Shown here in pieces: positions 1 through 9,721 of a stretch of 35,432 nt of DNA. The notes under the pieces are model-generated. The model did no database searches. It was not told where the DNA came from and saw only the letters and a program-made list of their open reading frames with translations. The DNA lies in assembly GCF_900108085.1 (NCBI RefSeq), contig NZ_FNVR01000036.1, forward strand, positions 1 to 35,432. The letters are read 5' to 3'. The DNA comes from Algoriphagus boritolerans DSM 17298 = JCM 18970 (GTDB lineage: Bacteria > Bacteroidota > Bacteroidia > Cytophagales > Cyclobacteriaceae). The number at the start of each line of letters is the position of its first letter. Position 1 is the stretch's first letter. Both the position numbers and the translations under genes were made by a program.

Positions 1-208
1 TGTTTTTGCAGACTTCTCTCAGACTACCGTTGCGGGTCAAAACCGCATAGAACATGCAGATAAAATGATCGATCGACTTGAGTTTCTTGTAATACCTGTC
101 TGCGTTTTGCTGCTCTACAACCTCATTAAAAACTTCCATCGGGATCAGCGATAAAAGCTGGGCAATAATCGGATGGCCGGACAAAAAAATATGCTTACTT
201 TGCTTCAT
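1..208 (-). CDS. IS4-family transposase, N-terminal DUF4372 part (runs off the window)
   Basis: Reading the minus strand from the ATG at 208 gives an open frame to the window edge, beginning MKQSKHIFLSGHPIIAQLLS and continuing with a segment containing NADRYYKKLKSIDHFICMFY and the motif NGSLREVC. This pattern (short N-terminus, 'F..L....P...F...V', 'K.....DHF..M', 'R.SLR') is the DUF4372 N-terminal domain found in IS4-family transposases of Bacteroidota. The DDE catalytic domain would lie outside the window, so it is not known whether the gene is intact. A hairpin with a T-run on the same strand lies upstream of the start (239-276) and could shield the gene from read-in transcription. The family call rests on about 69 residues only. 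Confidence 0.72.
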   Translation of the reverse strand, partial: MKQSKHIFLSGHPIIAQLLSLIPMEVFNEVVEQQNADRYYKKLKSIDHFICMFYAVLTRNGSLREVCKN

Positions 209-238
209 ATTGTTATTTCTTGGTCGAAACAACAATAG

Positions 239-276
239 AAAAAAGATGGGACAGCTCCAAAAAGCTTCCCATCTTT
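239..276 (-). terminator. Intrinsic-terminator-like hairpin upstream of the IS4 transposase
   Basis: Arms AAAGATGGGA (242-251) and TCCCATCTTT (267-276) pair perfectly, and an inner AGCT/AGCT pair extends the stem with one bulged base. On the minus strand the stem is followed by six T (complement of 239-244). It would stop transcripts entering the transposase gene from outside. It may be part of the insertion sequence end. Confidence 0.55.
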
Positions 277-395
277 CATTTTGGTACTATTCCAAGATTA
301 AATTATTTTTGACGCTCGCGTTCTCGGACGACAGTAAAAATTTATTTTAACTATTTAATATTTATTTCTAACTTTTAACCTTTAAATTTAATACC

Positions 396-945
396 ATGAA
401 TGAAAACATTGGAATTGTTAAATTATTCGCAGGAGATTTTGCTCCGAAAGGATGGATGTTTTGTCAGGGACAAATCCTACCAATTTCGCAGTATACTGCT
501 GTTTTCAGCTTGCTGGGAACCACCTAAGGAGGAAATGGAACCACCACTTTCGCACTATCTCAGAAGTCGGGTACCTGTTGATACCGGTTAAGGTCCCGGT
601 CTTTCAAATTATCAGAGAGGTCAAATGGGAGGAGTAGAAAATGTCACCTTAAATCAGACTGAAATGCCGGCGCATATTCACGTAGCACAGGTTAAAGTAA
701 GTGCCAATTTGGGTACAACCAATAATCCAATAGGCAAAGTTCCCGGTGCGATTCAGGCCCAGGTAGATCGGTCAGGTACCCCTTTTCCAGTCAATGCTTA
801 TGCAGATGCTCCATCGGGAATTGCTTCTCCTGATTCCACTGCTATTTTGCCGGCAGGTGGAAACCAAGGCCACAATAACATACAGCCATACCTTGGTATG
901 AATTACATCATCTGCATGGAAGGAATTTACCCCCCTAGACCTTAA
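396..945 (+). pseudogene. Phage tail-collar / microcystin-dependent (MdpB-like) protein, broken
   Basis: The ATG at 396 starts a product beginning MNENIGIVKLFAGDFAPKGW, followed by the segment with FCQGQ and PISQYTAVFSLLGTT. This is the N-terminus of the phage tail collar / microcystin-dependent protein family that is common in Bacteroidota. The frame is then interrupted three times. There is an in-frame TAA at 525-527 where the family has Tyr (TTxGGNG). A frameshift around 555-562, consistent with a loss of about 5 bases where FALPDL is expected, moves the reading to another frame. A second TAA lies at 589-591 where Gln is expected before GPGLSNY. After this the frame is open to the stop at 945, with the family motifs QMGGVENV, MPAHIH, HNNIQPYLGMNYIICMEGI(Y/F)P. 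Intact relatives are about 175-185 residues, matching the reconstructed length. The damage is recent, since the rest aligns well. Confidence 0.85.
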
Positions 946-950
946 ATCAG

Positions 951-991
951 AAATCCCTTGGGACTAGGTAAAACTGGACCCAAGGATTTTT
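951..991 (+). terminator. Terminator after the tail-collar pseudogene
   Basis: AAATCC plus TTGGG (951-962, one bulged C) pairs with CCCAA plus GGATTT (979-989), followed by T residues to 991. It ends transcription 35 bp before the adhesin start. Confidence 0.7.
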
Positions 992-1025
992 CTTCATTAT
1001 TTGAATTTCGTTCACTCACAATTCG

Positions 1026-4000
1026 ATGAAAAAACCTCTACTTCTTCCAATCTTTTTAATACCATTTTTATGGTCAAGTTTCCTTCAGCCGGTTTTGGCT
1101 CAAACGATTATTGATTTTGAGGCACCCCCAACTATTCCTATTGAAGGCGTCCAGTCTGTATCAGTAGATGGGTTTACCTTTGCTACAGATTTGTCTACAA
1201 CTTACAGCATTGGATTTGCTCAGTTTAACGGATCAACTGCTTTGGTTGATGGCAATCAGCTTCCAGGGGGGCTTAAAAAATGGATAATCACCAAGGATGG
1301 TGGGGGAGAATTTCAATTTAGAAGTATTTATATTCAAGAAAGAGGTGACGGTTCTAGCTTAAGTGGCACTATTAGAGGGTATAAGAATGGGGCTCCTGTC
1401 GGATCAGCTAAACCAATTAACTTTAACGGGGTAAAAGACTACGTAAGTGATCCTGATTTTTATGATGTAGATGAAATTCGAATAGAGGCTCAAGACATTT
1501 ATGTTGCCATAGATAACTTCACTTATGGTTCAGTATTTACAGGACCTGTGAATGCTGCTCCCACAGATCTTACCTTATCACCAACAAGCATCAATGAAAA
1601 CGTTGCAGCCAATTCAACAGTGGGATCTTTTACCACCACCGATCCGGATGCCGGCAACACCTTTACCTACACGTTGGTAGCCGGAACAGGGGATGCTGAT
1701 AATGCAAGCTTTAGTATCAGCGGAGCAAATTTGATAATTACCAACACGCCAAACTTTGAGATAAAAAATAGCTACTCAGTAAGAATCAGAACTACAGACC
1801 AGGGCGGTTTATTTTATGAAGAAGCGTTTACCATTACCATCAACAACGTAAACGAAGCTCCCACAGATCTTACCTTATCACCAACAAGCATCAATGAAAA
1901 CGTTGCAGCCAATTCAACGGTTGGAACATTAACCACAACCGATCCGGATGCCGGCAACACCTTTACCTACACGTTGGTAGCCGGAACAGGGGATGCTGAT
2001 AATGCAAGCTTTAGCATTAGTGGAGCCGAATTAAGAATTACAAACAGTCCCAATTTTGAAGTAAAAAATAGCTACACTGTCAGAATTAGAACCACAGACC
2101 AAGGAGGTTTATTTTATGAAGAAGCGTTTACCATTACCATCAACAACGTAAACGAAGTTCCTACAGATCTTACCTTATCACCAACAAGCATCAATGAAAA
2201 CGTTGCAGCCAATTCAACGGTTGGAACATTAACCACAACCGATCCGGATGCCGGCAACACCTTTACCTACACGTTGGTAGCTGGAACAGGAGATGCTGAT
2301 AATGCAAGCTTTAGCATTAGTGGAGCCGAATTAAGAATTACAAACAGTCCCAATTTTGAAGTAAAAAATAGCTACACTGTCAGAATTAGAACCACAGACC
2401 AAGGAGGTCTATTTTTCGAGCGTCAATTTACAATCAATGTCACCAATATAAATGAGGCACCAACGGTCACAGCCCCATTGACCATAGCAGTATTTGAAGA
2501 TGAACCTCGAGCATTAACTGCCATCTCTTTTAGTGATGTAGATGCAGGAACAAATGAGGTGACTGCGACATTTAGCGTAGCCACGGGCACGCTGTCTGCC
2601 ACGAGTGGAGGAGGAGTGACGGTGGGGGGTTCTTCAAGTGAGCTGACACTTTCTGGTGCTATCAACGATATCAATACATTTATTTCGGCAGGTAATTTGA
2701 AATTTACCACTGCACTGAACTCGACCTCCGATGTGACCTTGGCTATCAACATCAGTGATAATGGAAATACGGGATCTGGAGGTGTGCAAACTGACCAGGC
2801 AACTGTGACCATTGAAGTGACAGCAGTGAATGATGCTCCGGTCAATTCAGTGCCTGGTAATCAGCAAACCGATCAGGATGTTGCGTTGGTTTTTTCTAGT
2901 GGTAATGGTAACCTGATTAGTGTCAGTGATGTGGATGCGGGCGGAGCAATTATTAAAATATCCTTGACAGCTACCAATGGCCTGATAACGCTATCAGGAA
3001 CTACGGGTTTATCATTCAACACAGGAACGGGAGTCAATGACGCCTCCATAGATTTTGCCGGAACAATCACAGCTATTAATTCGGCGCTGAGTGGAATGAC
3101 ATTCAATCCGATTCAGGGATATAGTGGGTCTGCAACGTTAACGATCATCAGCGACGATCAGGGATTCTCAGGATCAGGAGGTACCAAAACAGATACTGAT
3201 ATAATTGAAATCACCGTAAATTCCATCAATCCGGTGGTGACCAGCGTGACCAGCAGTACTGCAAATGGGCTTTACAAAGCAGGGGATGAGATATCCATTC
3301 AGGTGATTTTTGATCAGCCTGTGATTGTAAATTCGACAGGAGGACTGCCTACCCTGACTCTGGAAACAGGCAGTGTGGATAGAGCGGCAAGCTATGTCAG
3401 CGGATCGGGCACTACTACGTTGAATTTCAGTTACACCGTTCAAGCGGGTGATGCTTCCGAGGACTTGGATTATGCAAGTATCAATGCATTGATTTTGAAC
3501 GGTGCCGTGATTGAGAATAGCACCAATGATCCTGCAATTTTGCAGCTGCCTGCTGTAGGTTCGGCCAATTCGCTTTCCGGTCAAAAAAATCTGATAATCG
3601 ATACATCAAGTCCGGTGATATCCGGTGTTTCTGTGCCAGCAAATGGGGTATATGCTATAGACCAGAACTTGGATTTCGCTGTAAGCTTCTCGGAAGCTGT
3701 GGTAGTCTCAGGTATTCCACAATTAAGTCTTACAATTGGGGCAAGTACAGCTCAGGCAAGTTATCTATCCGGTTCAGGTTCCAATGTTTTGGTTTTCAGG
3801 TATACTGTACAAAGCGGCGACTTGGATCTCAATGGAATCACTGTAGAGACTTTGTCCCTGAATACTGGAACCATCCAAGATGTGGCAGAAAACAATGCAA
3901 ACCTTACTCTCAATAGTATAGTTAGCACCAGTCAGGTGCTAGTAGATGGGGTAAGGCCTTTTGTGGAAAGTTTGAGTTTGAGTGACAATTCGCTTGCTAT

Positions 4001-7000
4001 AGGTCAGACGGCAACCCTTACAGTGGCATTCAGTGAACGAGTTTCGGGTCTCGAAACTGCTGATTTTACGGTTGCGAATGGAAGCCTTTCAGGTTTGACC
4101 TCCGCAGATGGAGGAGAAACTTGGACGGTAACTTTTACTCCAACCGGCAATGTACAAGATGCGACCAATGTGATCATTCTTGAAAATGCAGGATATACCG
4201 ACCTGGCCGGAAACGCCGGAACTGGAACCATAGAAACCTTTAATTATGAGGTCGATACCCGGCGTCCGACTGCTACGCTAGTAGTGGCTGATACGGATTT
4301 GGCATCTGGAGAGAAGAGTCTGGTTTCGATCACTTTTACAGAAGCTGTGACGGGATTGATGCTGGATGATTTTAGTGTCGCAAACGGAATTCTTTCAGAT
4401 TTGGAATCTGGTGATGGAGGAATAACCTGGACGGCAACGCTAACTCCTGATTCGGGAGTAGAAGATGCCAGCAACTTGATCACACTAGACAATACGGGTT
4501 ACCAGGATTTAGCCGGTAATACTGGATCCGGAACAACGGAATCCAATAATTACCTTGTGGATACAGTAATCCCTACGGGCTATTCGGTTTCCATCGTTCC
4601 TGATAGAATAAATGGAATAAACCAGAACAATTTTAGTTTCAACCTCAAAGATGGATATCTAGGTTCGGATTACTCATTCTCGATCAGTAGCAGTGTAGGA
4701 GGAACACCCGTTACCGGAACCGGTGAAGTCACAAGGAACAATCAACTCATCGATGGGGTCAATGTAAGTAGTCTTCCTGATGGAATCTTAACCCTGACAG
4801 TCACCATAACGGAAGCTTCAGGCAATGAAGGAGAAGAAGTAAGCGATACAGTAGAAAAACGCTTACCGGCAGTATTGACTATTTCCGTGAAGACACAAGC
4901 AGGAGAAAATAACTTAGCAAACGGGGAATTTGAGATTGTGACAGATAATCTGTTTGCTGCAAATACCACAGTTACCATCCAAGTGGAAGGTACTGCTAAC
5001 CCGGGTTCAGATTACCAAGCCTTAGGAACTTCCTTCGATTTTCCAGGAAATACACCTAGTGTTCTCCTGCCGGTTTCGATAATCGATGACTTTAATGTAG
5101 AAGGTGAGGAGACGATCATTTTAACCTTGACGGGGACTGACAATGACCTCGTGACTATTGGTACACCAAGTGCAGCGACAATAACGATCACTGACAATGA
5201 TGTCGCGACTGAACTCATTATTACTCCGCTACCAGGCCAAAATAAGGAATATGGAAACGACGATCCAGTTGCTTATTCCTATACGGTTGAAGGCTTTAAA
5301 AACGGTGATAATATCTCCATTTTGGACGGAGACTTATCAAGGATAGCAGGGGAAAACGCAGGTACTTATTTCTATGAATTAGGTGACTTGGACGCAGGCC
5401 CGAATTATGAATTAGTGCTTAACCCTGAAGTCTTTACGATTACTCCGGCTACACTCTCGATTGAGGTGGGCCGGTTTGACAAAGTATATGGTGAGGAAGA
5501 CCCTGATTTAGTTTATACCCCTACAGGCTTTAAGCGAAATGATACGGAAGAAATCCTTGGAGGAGTACTTGGGCGAACCGCAGGAGAGAATGTAGGAACC
5601 TATCCGTTTAACCTCGGATCGCTGAGCGCGGGAGACAATTACAACCTGCAGTTGATCAGTACTACTCCCTTCCTGATTACACCTGCACCGCTAAGGCTAA
5701 TAGCAGATAATAAACAGAAAATCTTTGGTGCGGCTAATCCTCCTTTGACCTTCACCTATGACGGTTTAGTTAATGGAGATACGCAAATCCAGACTGCACC
5801 AACTCTTAGTACAACGGCTACTGAAACCTCTCCAGCAGGTGATTATCCAATTACCGTGGACGGAGGTTCGGATCCCAACTATTCGATCTTACGGGTAAAC
5901 GGAACCCTGACCATTGGACAAAAAACTGTAACGATAACCGCTTCCGACCAAAGCAAAGTATACGGCCAGGCCAATCCAGTCTTAACCTTCAGTTATACCG
6001 GCTTACAGGAAGGTGACACTCAAATCCAGACCGAACCGACCATCACTACTGAAGCTACGATAAGCTCCCCGGTAGGAAGTTATGAAATCACCTTAAGTGG
6101 AGGATCAGATCCAAACTATGCATTCAATTTGGTAAATGGCACCTTGAGCGTTACTCCAGCTAGTTTAACGATCACAGCAGATGACAAGCAGAAGATCTAT
6201 GGAGAAGCAAATCCACCGTTGACCTTTAGCTATGCCGGCTTTGTGAATGGAGATACTGAAGTTGCTGTCGAACCAAGCATTACAACCTCAGCTACGTCAA
6301 GTTCCAATGTGGGGACTTATGAGATTACACTGACTGGAGGTTCAGATCCGAACTATGCGATCACTCGGGTAAATGGTACTTTGAGCGTTACTCCTGCTAG
6401 CCTAACCATTACGGCAGATGACCAAAGCAAAATTTATGGAGAAGCAAATCCAGCCTTGACCTTCACGTATGATGGTCTTGTTAATGGAGATACAGGAGCT
6501 GCGGTTGAACCAAGTCTTGCTACCACTGCTACGGCAAGCTCTCCAGTGGGAAGCTATCCGATCACGGTGACCGGAGGTTCGGATCCCAACTATTCGATCT
6601 CACGGGTAAATGGAACCCTAACGATTGGACAAAAAACAGTCACCATCACGGCAGCCGATCAAAGCAAAGTATACGGCCAGGCCAATCCAGTCTTAACCTT
6701 CAGTTATACCGGCTTACTGGAAGGTGACACTCAAATCCAGACCGAACCGACCATCACTACTGAAGCTACGATAAGCTCCCCGGTAGGAAGTTATGAAATC
6801 ACCTTAAGTGGAGGATCAGATCCAAACTATGCATTCAATTTGGTAAATGGAACCTTGAGCGTTACTCCAGCTAGTTTAACGATCACAGCAGATGACAAGC
6901 AGAAGATCTATGGAGAAGCAAATCCACCGTTGACTTTTAGCTATGCTGGCCTCGTGAATGAAGATACGCGGGTTGAGAACGAGCCTGCCATCGCAACTTC

Positions 7001-8633
7001 TGCGACTGCAAGTTCGAATGTGGGCGCTTATCCAATCACCTTAAGCGGAGGATCAGATCCGAACTATGCGATCACCTTGGTCAACGGTACTTTGACAGTT
7101 GGTCAAAAAGCGGTGACGATCACTGCAGATGATAAGCAAAAGATCTATGGTGAAGCAAACCCAACCTTGACCTTCAGTTATACAGGTTTGGTGAATGGTG
7201 ATACGAAAGTGACTACTGAACCAAGCATCAGCACGACTGCAACGGCCAGCTCGAATGTGGGCACGTACCCAATCACGCTAAGCGGAGGATCAGATCAGAA
7301 CTATGCCATCACCTTGGTCAATGGAACCTTGACTATAGGGCAAAAGGCCTTGACCATCACAGCAGCAGACAAGCAGAAAATTTATGGTGAAGCAAATCCA
7401 GTCTTGACCTTCAGCTATGCTGGCCTCGTGAATGGAGATACGCGGGTTGAGAACGAGCCTGCCATCGCAACTTCTGCGACTGCAAGCTCGAATGTGGGCA
7501 CTTATCCAATCACGCTAAGCGGAGGATCGGATCAGAATTATACAATCACCTTGGTGAATGGTACATTAACAGTCAATTTTGCAGTGCTGAAGATTATAGC
7601 GGACGCTAAGAGTAAGATCTTTGGCAACTTGGATCCTGCATTGACCTTTACAACAAGCGGATTCAAACTTTCGGATACCGAAGCGATCCTGACTGGTACC
7701 TTGACCCGAACACCGGGAGAGAATGTGGGTATCTACGAAATCAGTCTTGGAACGCTAGATGCGGGAATCAATTACCAGCTTGATTTTGTAGGCAGTGAGC
7801 TGGAGATTATTCCAGCGCAACTGGCTGAATTCCTAACTGGTGGGGATATCACTACTCCTTGGTCTGTAGAACCTGTCTTACCAAATCAGGTCGATGTGCT
7901 GACGCAGGACGGTCAAATTCTAACCTATGAAGTCGTTTGGGACAGATCCACGCTTAATGTGTTCAAGCGCGGTACTTACACCATTTTTGGAACAGTAAAT
8001 CTTCCGGCAGGTGTGCTCAATCCATCCGGTCAGAAAGCAGTCTTGCAGGTCATTGTGCTGCCAAAACCGGCACCAACGGATATCATTCTTTCCAACAATC
8101 AATTTGTACCGAATTCAAACGTGTTCTTCCAGGACATTGGGTTCTTCACGGTCATTGATGAATTTGATGATATTCATGCTGTTGAATTAGTGCCTGGAGC
8201 AGCTGACAATGGCTATTTCGAGATCAACTCCGACATCCTGTTTTGGAGCAGCGCGGATGAAGCGGCGGGGGTGACTGAGTTTACAATTGTAGTTCGGGTC
8301 ACTGACCGGGATGGAAATGTAATCGAAAAGTCCTTCATCATTACCAGAGACCGTAAGGATATCGAAGACATTGAGATATTCAATACCTTCTCACCAAACG
8401 GAGACGGTGTCAATGATACTTGGGGTGTCCCTGACCTGAAATATTTCCGAGGGGGAAGAGTTCAGGTATTTGACCGCAGTGGACAGCGGGTATTCTATAC
8501 CGAAAGTCCAGCCGAACGATGGGATGGTACCTTTGAAGGAAAAGAACTTCCTGTTGGTGCTTACTTCTGGATTTTGGAATCCAGAGAAACAGGAGAAGTA
8601 AGAAGAGGAGTCCTCAACCTACTCAAGAAATAA
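1026..8633 (+). CDS. Giant secreted repeat adhesin with MBG repeats and a type-B T9SS C-terminal domain
   Basis: This is a 2535-residue protein. A Sec signal peptide occupies residues 1-26 (MKKPLLL... to VLAQ). A unique N-terminal domain (about 27-178) is followed by three 100-residue cadherin-like repeats (about 179-478; motifs APTDLTLSP, DPDAGNTFTYTLV, VRIRTTDQGGLF). Next come two further cadherin-like domains (about 478-735), Ig-like domains (about 738-1200; repeated 'VxFSExVxGL', 'GDGGxTWT', 'DLAGN'), a Calx-beta-like segment (about 1294-1390; 'DDFNVEGEETIILTLTG'), and about eleven MBG-type units (about 1396-2265; 'KxYGEANPxLTFSYxGLVNGDT'). The last 90 residues contain FNTFSPNGDGVNDTW, VFDRSGQRVF and PVGAYFW, the CHU_C/gliding-motility C-terminal domain of type-B type IX secretion substrates. 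It is therefore predicted to be exported by Sec, crossed through T9SS and attached at the cell surface; its ligand is unknown. The PorP/SprF-like gene 62 bp downstream is the usual neighbour of type-B substrates. Large near-identical internal DNA repeats show recent expansion. The start is supported by the signal peptide. Confidence 0.92.
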   Translation: MKKPLLLPIFLIPFLWSSFLQPVLAQTIIDFEAPPTIPIEGVQSVSVDGFTFATDLSTTYSIGFAQFNGSTALVDGNQLPGGLKKWIITKDGGGEFQFRSIYIQERGDGSSLSGTIRGYKNGAPVGSAKPINFNGVKDYVSDPDFYDVDEIRIEAQDIYVAIDNFTYGSVFTGPVNAAPTDLTLSPTSINENVAANSTVGSFTTTDPDAGNTFTYTLVAGTGDADNASFSISGANLIITNTPNFEIKNSYSVRIRTTDQGGLFYEEAFTITINNVNEAPTDLTLSPTSINENVAANSTVGTLTTTDPDAGNTFTYTLVAGTGDADNASFSISGAELRITNSPNFEVKNSYTVRIRTTDQGGLFYEEAFTITINNVNEVPTDLTLSPTSINENVAANSTVGTLTTTDPDAGNTFTYTLVAGTGDADNASFSISGAELRITNSPNFEVKNSYTVRIRTTDQGGLFFERQFTINVTNINEAPTVTAPLTIAVFEDEPRALTAISFSDVDAGTNEVTATFSVATGTLSATSGGGVTVGGSSSELTLSGAINDINTFISAGNLKFTTALNSTSDVTLAINISDNGNTGSGGVQTDQATVTIEVTAVNDAPVNSVPGNQQTDQDVALVFSSGNGNLISVSDVDAGGAIIKISLTATNGLITLSGTTGLSFNTGTGVNDASIDFAGTITAINSALSGMTFNPIQGYSGSATLTIISDDQGFSGSGGTKTDTDIIEITVNSINPVVTSVTSSTANGLYKAGDEISIQVIFDQPVIVNSTGGLPTLTLETGSVDRAASYVSGSGTTTLNFSYTVQAGDASEDLDYASINALILNGAVIENSTNDPAILQLPAVGSANSLSGQKNLIIDTSSPVISGVSVPANGVYAIDQNLDFAVSFSEAVVVSGIPQLSLTIGASTAQASYLSGSGSNVLVFRYTVQSGDLDLNGITVETLSLNTGTIQDVAENNANLTLNSIVSTSQVLVDGVRPFVESLSLSDNSLAIGQTATLTVAFSERVSGLETADFTVANGSLSGLTSADGGETWTVTFTPTGNVQDATNVIILENAGYTDLAGNAGTGTIETFNYEVDTRRPTATLVVADTDLASGEKSLVSITFTEAVTGLMLDDFSVANGILSDLESGDGGITWTATLTPDSGVEDASNLITLDNTGYQDLAGNTGSGTTESNNYLVDTVIPTGYSVSIVPDRINGINQNNFSFNLKDGYLGSDYSFSISSSVGGTPVTGTGEVTRNNQLIDGVNVSSLPDGILTLTVTITEASGNEGEEVSDTVEKRLPAVLTISVKTQAGENNLANGEFEIVTDNLFAANTTVTIQVEGTANPGSDYQALGTSFDFPGNTPSVLLPVSIIDDFNVEGEETIILTLTGTDNDLVTIGTPSAATITITDNDVATELIITPLPGQNKEYGNDDPVAYSYTVEGFKNGDNISILDGDLSRIAGENAGTYFYELGDLDAGPNYELVLNPEVFTITPATLSIEVGRFDKVYGEEDPDLVYTPTGFKRNDTEEILGGVLGRTAGENVGTYPFNLGSLSAGDNYNLQLISTTPFLITPAPLRLIADNKQKIFGAANPPLTFTYDGLVNGDTQIQTAPTLSTTATETSPAGDYPITVDGGSDPNYSILRVNGTLTIGQKTVTITASDQSKVYGQANPVLTFSYTGLQEGDTQIQTEPTITTEATISSPVGSYEITLSGGSDPNYAFNLVNGTLSVTPASLTITADDKQKIYGEANPPLTFSYAGFVNGDTEVAVEPSITTSATSSSNVGTYEITLTGGSDPNYAITRVNGTLSVTPASLTITADDQSKIYGEANPALTFTYDGLVNGDTGAAVEPSLATTATASSPVGSYPITVTGGSDPNYSISRVNGTLTIGQKTVTITAADQSKVYGQANPVLTFSYTGLLEGDTQIQTEPTITTEATISSPVGSYEITLSGGSDPNYAFNLVNGTLSVTPASLTITADDKQKIYGEANPPLTFSYAGLVNEDTRVENEPAIATSATASSNVGAYPITLSGGSDPNYAITLVNGTLTVGQKAVTITADDKQKIYGEANPTLTFSYTGLVNGDTKVTTEPSISTTATASSNVGTYPITLSGGSDQNYAITLVNGTLTIGQKALTITAADKQKIYGEANPVLTFSYAGLVNGDTRVENEPAIATSATASSNVGTYPITLSGGSDQNYTITLVNGTLTVNFAVLKIIADAKSKIFGNLDPALTFTTSGFKLSDTEAILTGTLTRTPGENVGIYEISLGTLDAGINYQLDFVGSELEIIPAQLAEFLTGGDITTPWSVEPVLPNQVDVLTQDGQILTYEVVWDRSTLNVFKRGTYTIFGTVNLPAGVLNPSGQKAVLQVIVLPKPAPTDIILSNNQFVPNSNVFFQDIGFFTVIDEFDDIHAVELVPGAADNGYFEINSDILFWSSADEAAGVTEFTIVVRVTDRDGNVIEKSFIITRDRKDIEDIEIFNTFSPNGDGVNDTWGVPDLKYFRGGRVQVFDRSGQRVFYTESPAERWDGTFEGKELPVGAYFWILESRETGEVRRGVLNLLKK
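1561..2460 (+). repeat. Three tandem 300-bp copies encoding cadherin-like repeats
   Basis: Units 1561-1860, 1861-2160 and 2161-2460 have an exact 300-bp period (100 codons). The second and third are almost identical until about 2408. The first differs from them mainly in its middle part. Such near-identity at silent positions indicates recent duplication or gene conversion. Confidence 0.93.
5213..7820 (+). repeat. About eleven MBG-type repeat units of roughly 76-80 codons
   Basis: Each unit contains a variant of KxYGEANPxLTFSY and ends in NY(A/S)I..VNGTL. Superimposed on this is a larger duplication: about 300 bp starting near 5946 recurs almost unchanged 711 bp later (near 6657). A second shared block (ACGCGGGTTGAGAACGAGCC onwards) occurs near 6965 and 7440. 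Confidence 0.9.
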
Positions 8634-8641
8634 AAAAAGAG

Positions 8642-8674
8642 GGGAGATCTGAATTCTTTCGATCTCCCATTTTT
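8642..8674 (+). terminator. Terminator between the adhesin and PorP/SprF-like genes
   Basis: GGGAGATC (8642-8649) pairs perfectly with GATCTCCC (8661-8668), followed by ATTTTT. It could lower read-through from the very long adhesin gene into the downstream gene. Confidence 0.75.
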
Positions 8675-8695
8675 CCATCACAAACTGACATCATC

Positions 8696-9664
8696 ATGAA
8701 CCGATTTATACATTACACTACACTCGGCCTAATCTTTTTACTCTTTGGACTTGGAACAAACCTCCAAGCCCAAACCCGCAAGTTTGTTTCCCAGTTTTCC
8801 CACTTTCAGGGCTACTTCAACCCGGCTTTGACAGGCTATGAAGGAAGCGTGGTTAGAGGCTTTGTCCGCAATCAGTGGGGTGGGATAGAAGGGGCTCCGA
8901 AGACCTACTTTTTGTCCGCGGAATTGGATTTCGGGGAACTGGCAGGAGAGGAGGATCCGGCGCTGTTGGGCAAGAATGCCCTCTCGGTCAACCTGCTTCA
9001 GGACAACTATGGCGCTTTTCGGGAGAACGAACTCACGGTCAACTACGCCGCCAGAGTCCGCCTTACTGAAAATCACAACCTACGCTTGGGCACCGGAGTG
9101 AGCTACCAAAGCGTAAGACTTGACGGCAATGCCCTGACGACCGAGGAGGCCAATGATCCCACGATAGGCCAATACATCGGCACCTTCAGCAACATGAACG
9201 TGATCGACTTCAACATCGGCATGGCTCTGACCCATGCCAACTATTACATCTCCTACGGCATCCACCGGGTAAACGGGGGCAATATCCAGAATGGAGATGA
9301 GTTTATGGAAGGCTATCCGGCCGAGCAAATGATTCAGGCGGGCTATCGGGAGGCCTTAAACGAGAACATTGCGGTGGCTGCCAACGGATTTTACCGATCC
9401 CGAAAAGATCTCCCGGATGTGCTGGAGCTCAACCTGAAAGTCCTTATGATGGACCGACTTTGGATCGGAGTAGGACACCGACTGGACTATGCTACGAATG
9501 CACAGATTGGCTTTCTTGCGGGCAAACTGAGACTGGGCTATGTCTACGAATTTGCGATGGCCAACAGCTACCTGCTTCCCGGCGGGGTCCATGAATTTAC
9601 TTTGGCCCTCAACCTGTTCAGACCCAATGAAAGAAGAACCAAGGAGGAGGCTTTGATTTGGTAA
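8696..9664 (+). CDS. PorP/SprF-family type IX secretion-associated outer-membrane protein
   Basis: The product has 322 residues with a signal peptide (1-25, ending NLQAQ). The mature start QTRKFVSQFSHFQGYFNPAL carries the family hallmark 'Q(F/Y)..Y..NPAL.G' just after the signal. The segment 'FVRNQWGGIEGAPKTYFLSAE' region matches the family's 'RNQW....G.P.T...S' motif, and alternating hydrophobic strands (GVSYQSVRL, YISYGIHRV, LWIGVGHRL, LRLGYVYEF) fit a beta-barrel. PorP/SprF proteins sit in the outer membrane. They are coded next to type-B T9SS substrates and are thought to retain or help export them, so this one probably serves the adhesin upstream. The ATG at 696-698 of the 8 kb coordinate gives the signal peptide directly. 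The gene is richer in GC-ending codons than the adhesin. Confidence 0.9.
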   Translation: MNRFIHYTTLGLIFLLFGLGTNLQAQTRKFVSQFSHFQGYFNPALTGYEGSVVRGFVRNQWGGIEGAPKTYFLSAELDFGELAGEEDPALLGKNALSVNLLQDNYGAFRENELTVNYAARVRLTENHNLRLGTGVSYQSVRLDGNALTTEEANDPTIGQYIGTFSNMNVIDFNIGMALTHANYYISYGIHRVNGGNIQNGDEFMEGYPAEQMIQAGYREALNENIAVAANGFYRSRKDLPDVLELNLKVLMMDRLWIGVGHRLDYATNAQIGFLAGKLRLGYVYEFAMANSYLLPGGVHEFTLALNLFRPNERRTKEEALIW

Positions 9665-9696
9665 GGTGTAAAAAGTCTGGTGACAATAAACGAATG

Positions 9697-9720
9697 CCTG
9701 ATTTCTCAGGTGTTTCTTGT
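9697..9720 (+). terminator. Weak terminator-like hairpin at the intron 5' flank
   Basis: CCTGA (9697-9701), loop TTTC, then TCAGG (9706-9710), followed by TGTTTCTTGT. It lies after the PorP/SprF-like stop codon and ends directly at the group II intron, so it may be both the gene's terminator and part of the intron's insertion context. Confidence 0.4.
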
Positions 9721-9721
9721 T

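Noticed and set aside
1561..2460. CRISPR-like regular repeats
   Set aside because: The 300-bp period is in frame within a coding region and encodes cadherin-like protein repeats; no short repeat-spacer pattern is present anywhere in the window.
2423..5218. Several minus-strand open frames of 68-140 codons inside the adhesin
   Set aside because: They are shadows of the repeat-rich adhesin frame, have low-complexity composition and show no motifs.
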